7,004 nucleotides of DNA from Clostridiales bacterium (GTDB taxonomy: Bacteria; Bacillota; Clostridia; Oscillospirales; Ruminococcaceae). This document shows positions 5,267 to 7,004 of this stretch, piece by piece; position 1 is the first letter of the stretch, and each line of letters opens with the position of its first letter. The DNA is taken from positions 1 through 7,004 of the forward strand of contig JAAZLM010000174.1 of the NCBI GenBank assembly GCA_012799315.1, in the 5' to 3' direction. The position numbers were made by a program, and so were the translations under genes. Below the pieces are notes generated by a model, which saw only the letters and a program-made list of their open reading frames with translations, ran no database searches and had not been told where the DNA came from.

Positions 5267-5421
5267 TTTTAGTATATATCATACAAAACAAGTGGTTTGT
5301 AATGATAAACTATTAATTATGACGTGATTTATGGCAATGTTGCACAATTGGGCCACTTAATTCGATTCACATTTAGTATTGGTAATTCACTACGTTCATG
5401 TTTTCAAGAGGAGGGAAATTA
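5267..5421 (+). other. Long untranslated leader of the PilZ gene
   Basis: No coding frame with a ribosome-binding site is seen in this stretch before the strong AGAGGAGGG at 5407-5415. One modest fold is possible. TGGCAAT (5332-5338) can pair with ATTG (5347-5350) and CCA (5353-5355) around an 8-base loop with a 2-base bulge. Alternatively, AAGTGG (5290-5295) can pair with CCACTT (5353-5358). No cyclic-di-GMP riboswitch core was recognised. Confidence 0.35.
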
Positions 5422-6099
5422 ATGTTAGATAAAGCAAAGGTACTGAAATTAGATGTACTGGACATTAATAATAAAGTCATATACTCCACCGACAGATTCC
5501 AACCGGGCAAGACCTTATTTGGCAAGGTTGACGATGCATTACTGATTTTATTCGGTGAAGATATGCCCGAATTGAGCAAGGGCGCACCCGTGAAAATAAT
5601 CTCCCATATCATGAGCGGCGATAGGATTATGCGAACGGGCAAGATAACAATTTCTACATATAAGCAAATGAATATCAGCGTTGATAAAAAATGCGAAAAA
5701 TTGCAGGAAAGAAGGAGGTATTTTAAAGTTGCGGTAAAAGTGCCGGCTAAAATCCTCCTTTCCACATACGATGATGAAATAATAAATTACAATGACGGGA
5801 TTGACGTCGTAGTCAGGGATATAAATATCGGCGGTATTTTTATAGAAACTGAACATGAATTCAAGGAGGGGGCGGAGCTACTACTTGAAATGACGCTCGG
5901 CGATGAAGAGATCTGCTCACCGTGCCGGATACTGCGTGTTCAACATAGGGGCGGCGAATTAGAGGGATATGGATGCAGCTTCTTAAAAATTTCTACTGAG
6001 CAGGAGCAAATTATAGCAAGATATATTTTTATGATGCAATTAGAACAACGAAAAAGACGGATTAGACGAATGAACGGGGAGCAAGACTATGAAGATTAA
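5422..6099 (+). CDS. PilZ-domain protein of the YcgR/DgrA type (predicted c-di-GMP effector)
   Basis: This 225-residue protein has the two-domain layout of YcgR/DgrA/MotI proteins, which bind cyclic di-GMP and often slow the flagellar motor or adjust other surface functions. An N-terminal YcgR-like beta domain spans about 1-90 and a PilZ domain about 95-205. A charged tail follows (QLEQRKRRIRRMNGEQ). The bipartite ligand motif is recognisable but altered. RRRYFK (97-102) has K102 where the second Arg of RxxxR is expected, and DINIGG (133-138) has N135 where Ser is usual in (D/N)xSxxG. Binding may be retained or weakened. The start at 5422 is set by AGAGGAGGG seven bases upstream. The frame is open back to an ATG at 5398, but that codon precedes the Shine-Dalgarno. 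The stop lies inside the next gene, so the two are translationally coupled. Confidence 0.88.
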   Translation: MLDKAKVLKLDVLDINNKVIYSTDRFQPGKTLFGKVDDALLILFGEDMPELSKGAPVKIISHIMSGDRIMRTGKITISTYKQMNISVDKKCEKLQERRRYFKVAVKVPAKILLSTYDDEIINYNDGIDVVVRDINIGGIFIETEHEFKEGAELLLEMTLGDEEICSPCRILRVQHRGGELEGYGCSFLKISTEQEQIIARYIFMMQLEQRKRRIRRMNGEQDYED

Positions 6100-7004
6100 A
6101 CATATAATTAGGATAGTTTTGGGGATTTTTATATTTGTGCCGATGCTAGTCATGCTAATTGCGATAAGAGGAGCATCGCAGCAATATGCGACAGCGATGA
6201 TTAGAGAGGGGCTAGAGCTAACTGTAAAAGGTGAGGCGGATAATATATCTACCGAAATATCAAAGATTGATCTTGACCTAAAATTAATATCGGATAATGC
6301 CGCATATAGGGAGATCGTGCATGATATAGATCGGGGCGAAAGTATTGATAGTAAGAGGGAAGATCAGGTATATCAATATCTAAAATATGTGACGCAAAAG
6401 AGCGAATCAGTGATTGAGGCATCGCTCCTAGATCTAACTGGGAATGTGATGTATTCATCCAGTGAAGATTTAGTAGGTAGTAAGTATGAACTACCTAGTG
6501 ATCTATTATTGATGGAAGAAGATGAAGTATATACGGGCCATTCGCAGGATTATCTTAATTTCATGAAAAGGATGTTCGACGGAGTAGATCTAATAGGGTA
6601 TGCGCAGATCAAGGTGAAATTAGGTGATGTTCACTTCCCATTACTTATGGAGGAAGTTAGCAATGCTAGATTCTACATTCTATGGGACGAAAATACGGTA
6701 TTCGATTATAAAGATGGCGATATAGCGATTAGCGACTTGAAAGATAGTGGATTCAAGAATTTCCTGACCCAAACCCACGATAAGGACCCTAAAGTAAACG
6801 AATATAGCGACGGAAAAAGCATAGCATATTCTTCAAAGATTGCAGGTAGTTCGCATTGGTTCATCGGTGTAGTTAATTTACAGGGAGCGAATGCACATAC
6901 GGCGCAGGTGTTAAGGGACATATTATTATTTACATTGCCAATCTTTATAGTATTACTAATACTTAGCTATGTCGTTGCGGATATGGTGATGAAACCATTC
7001 AACA
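6089..7004 (+). CDS. Membrane sensor with Cache-like extracytoplasmic domain, 3' end missing
   Basis: The first 305 residues are visible and open to the window edge. TM1 lies at about 6-26. A large extracytoplasmic region (28-272) has dCache features, namely EASLLDLTGNVMYSSSEDLVG near 110-130 and YSSKIAGSSHWFIGVV near 247-262. TM2 lies at about 278-297. The sequence ends at MVMKPFN, which looks like the first residues of a HAMP linker. The output domain lies outside the window and could be a diguanylate cyclase or phosphodiesterase, a methyl-accepting domain, or a histidine kinase. Overlap of 11 bases with a PilZ gene favours a cyclic-di-GMP enzyme, but this is inference. The start is supported by GGGGAG at 6076-6081, seven bases upstream. 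The domain would sense an external small molecule, and the ligand cannot be predicted. Confidence 0.85.
   Translation, partial: MKIKHIIRIVLGIFIFVPMLVMLIAIRGASQQYATAMIREGLELTVKGEADNISTEISKIDLDLKLISDNAAYREIVHDIDRGESIDSKREDQVYQYLKYVTQKSESVIEASLLDLTGNVMYSSSEDLVGSKYELPSDLLLMEEDEVYTGHSQDYLNFMKRMFDGVDLIGYAQIKVKLGDVHFPLLMEEVSNARFYILWDENTVFDYKDGDIAISDLKDSGFKNFLTQTHDKDPKVNEYSDGKSIAYSSKIAGSSHWFIGVVNLQGANAHTAQVLRDILLFTLPIFIVLLILSYVVADMVMKPFN

Noticed and set aside
5267..5421. Cyclic-di-GMP riboswitch in the PilZ leader
   Set aside because: The location invited the idea, but none of the conserved core segments of GEMM-type riboswitches could be seen.

Overview
The window looks like chromosome from an anaerobic, moderately AT-rich member of the Bacillota (clostridial type). 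This rests on the DtxR-family repressor with an N-terminal ENYLETI motif, the purine-rich Shine-Dalgarno sequences in front of most genes, the sigma-A-like promoters, and the many ATA, CTA and AGG codons. The species cannot be named from the sequence.

Left part (1-2870). The first nine codons of a minus-strand gene lie at the edge. They are followed by a minus-strand tRNA-Pro(CGG) with its own promoter. A single plus-strand gene then encodes a 784-residue glycoside hydrolase of family GH74 (xyloglucanase type). Both expected catalytic aspartates are present and there is no signal peptide. It ends at a 15-bp perfect hairpin shared with the convergent gene downstream.

Middle part (2870-3570). 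A minus-strand DtxR/MntR-family metal-dependent repressor is divergent from a plus-strand tRNA-Thr(CGT). The tRNA has a near-consensus promoter, and a 17-bp inverted repeat lies between the two genes. A second bidirectional terminator closes this block.

Third part (3580-5100). Three minus-strand genes form a tight operon, transcribed from about 5130 leftwards. They encode a circularly permuted NlpC/P60-like (YiiX/LRAT-type) protein, a two-helix membrane protein with a possible bacterial PH-like domain, and a small zinc-ribbon protein whose two CxxC halves are separated by a hydrophobic segment (LITAF-like layout). I do not recognise a named system here. All three products look connected to membranes or lipids, and this is the least explained unit of the window.

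Right part (5100-7004). A divergent promoter region leads to a YcgR/DgrA-type PilZ protein. It overlaps by 11 bases the start of a membrane sensor with TM, Cache-like domain, TM and the beginning of a probable HAMP, cut by the window edge. The pairing suggests a cyclic-di-GMP signalling operon, although the PilZ ligand motifs deviate conservatively from consensus.

Starts were chosen from ribosome-binding sites. In three genes the longest open frame is probably not the true one: 3789, 4469 (GTG) and 5422 are preferred over 3810, 4493 and 5398.
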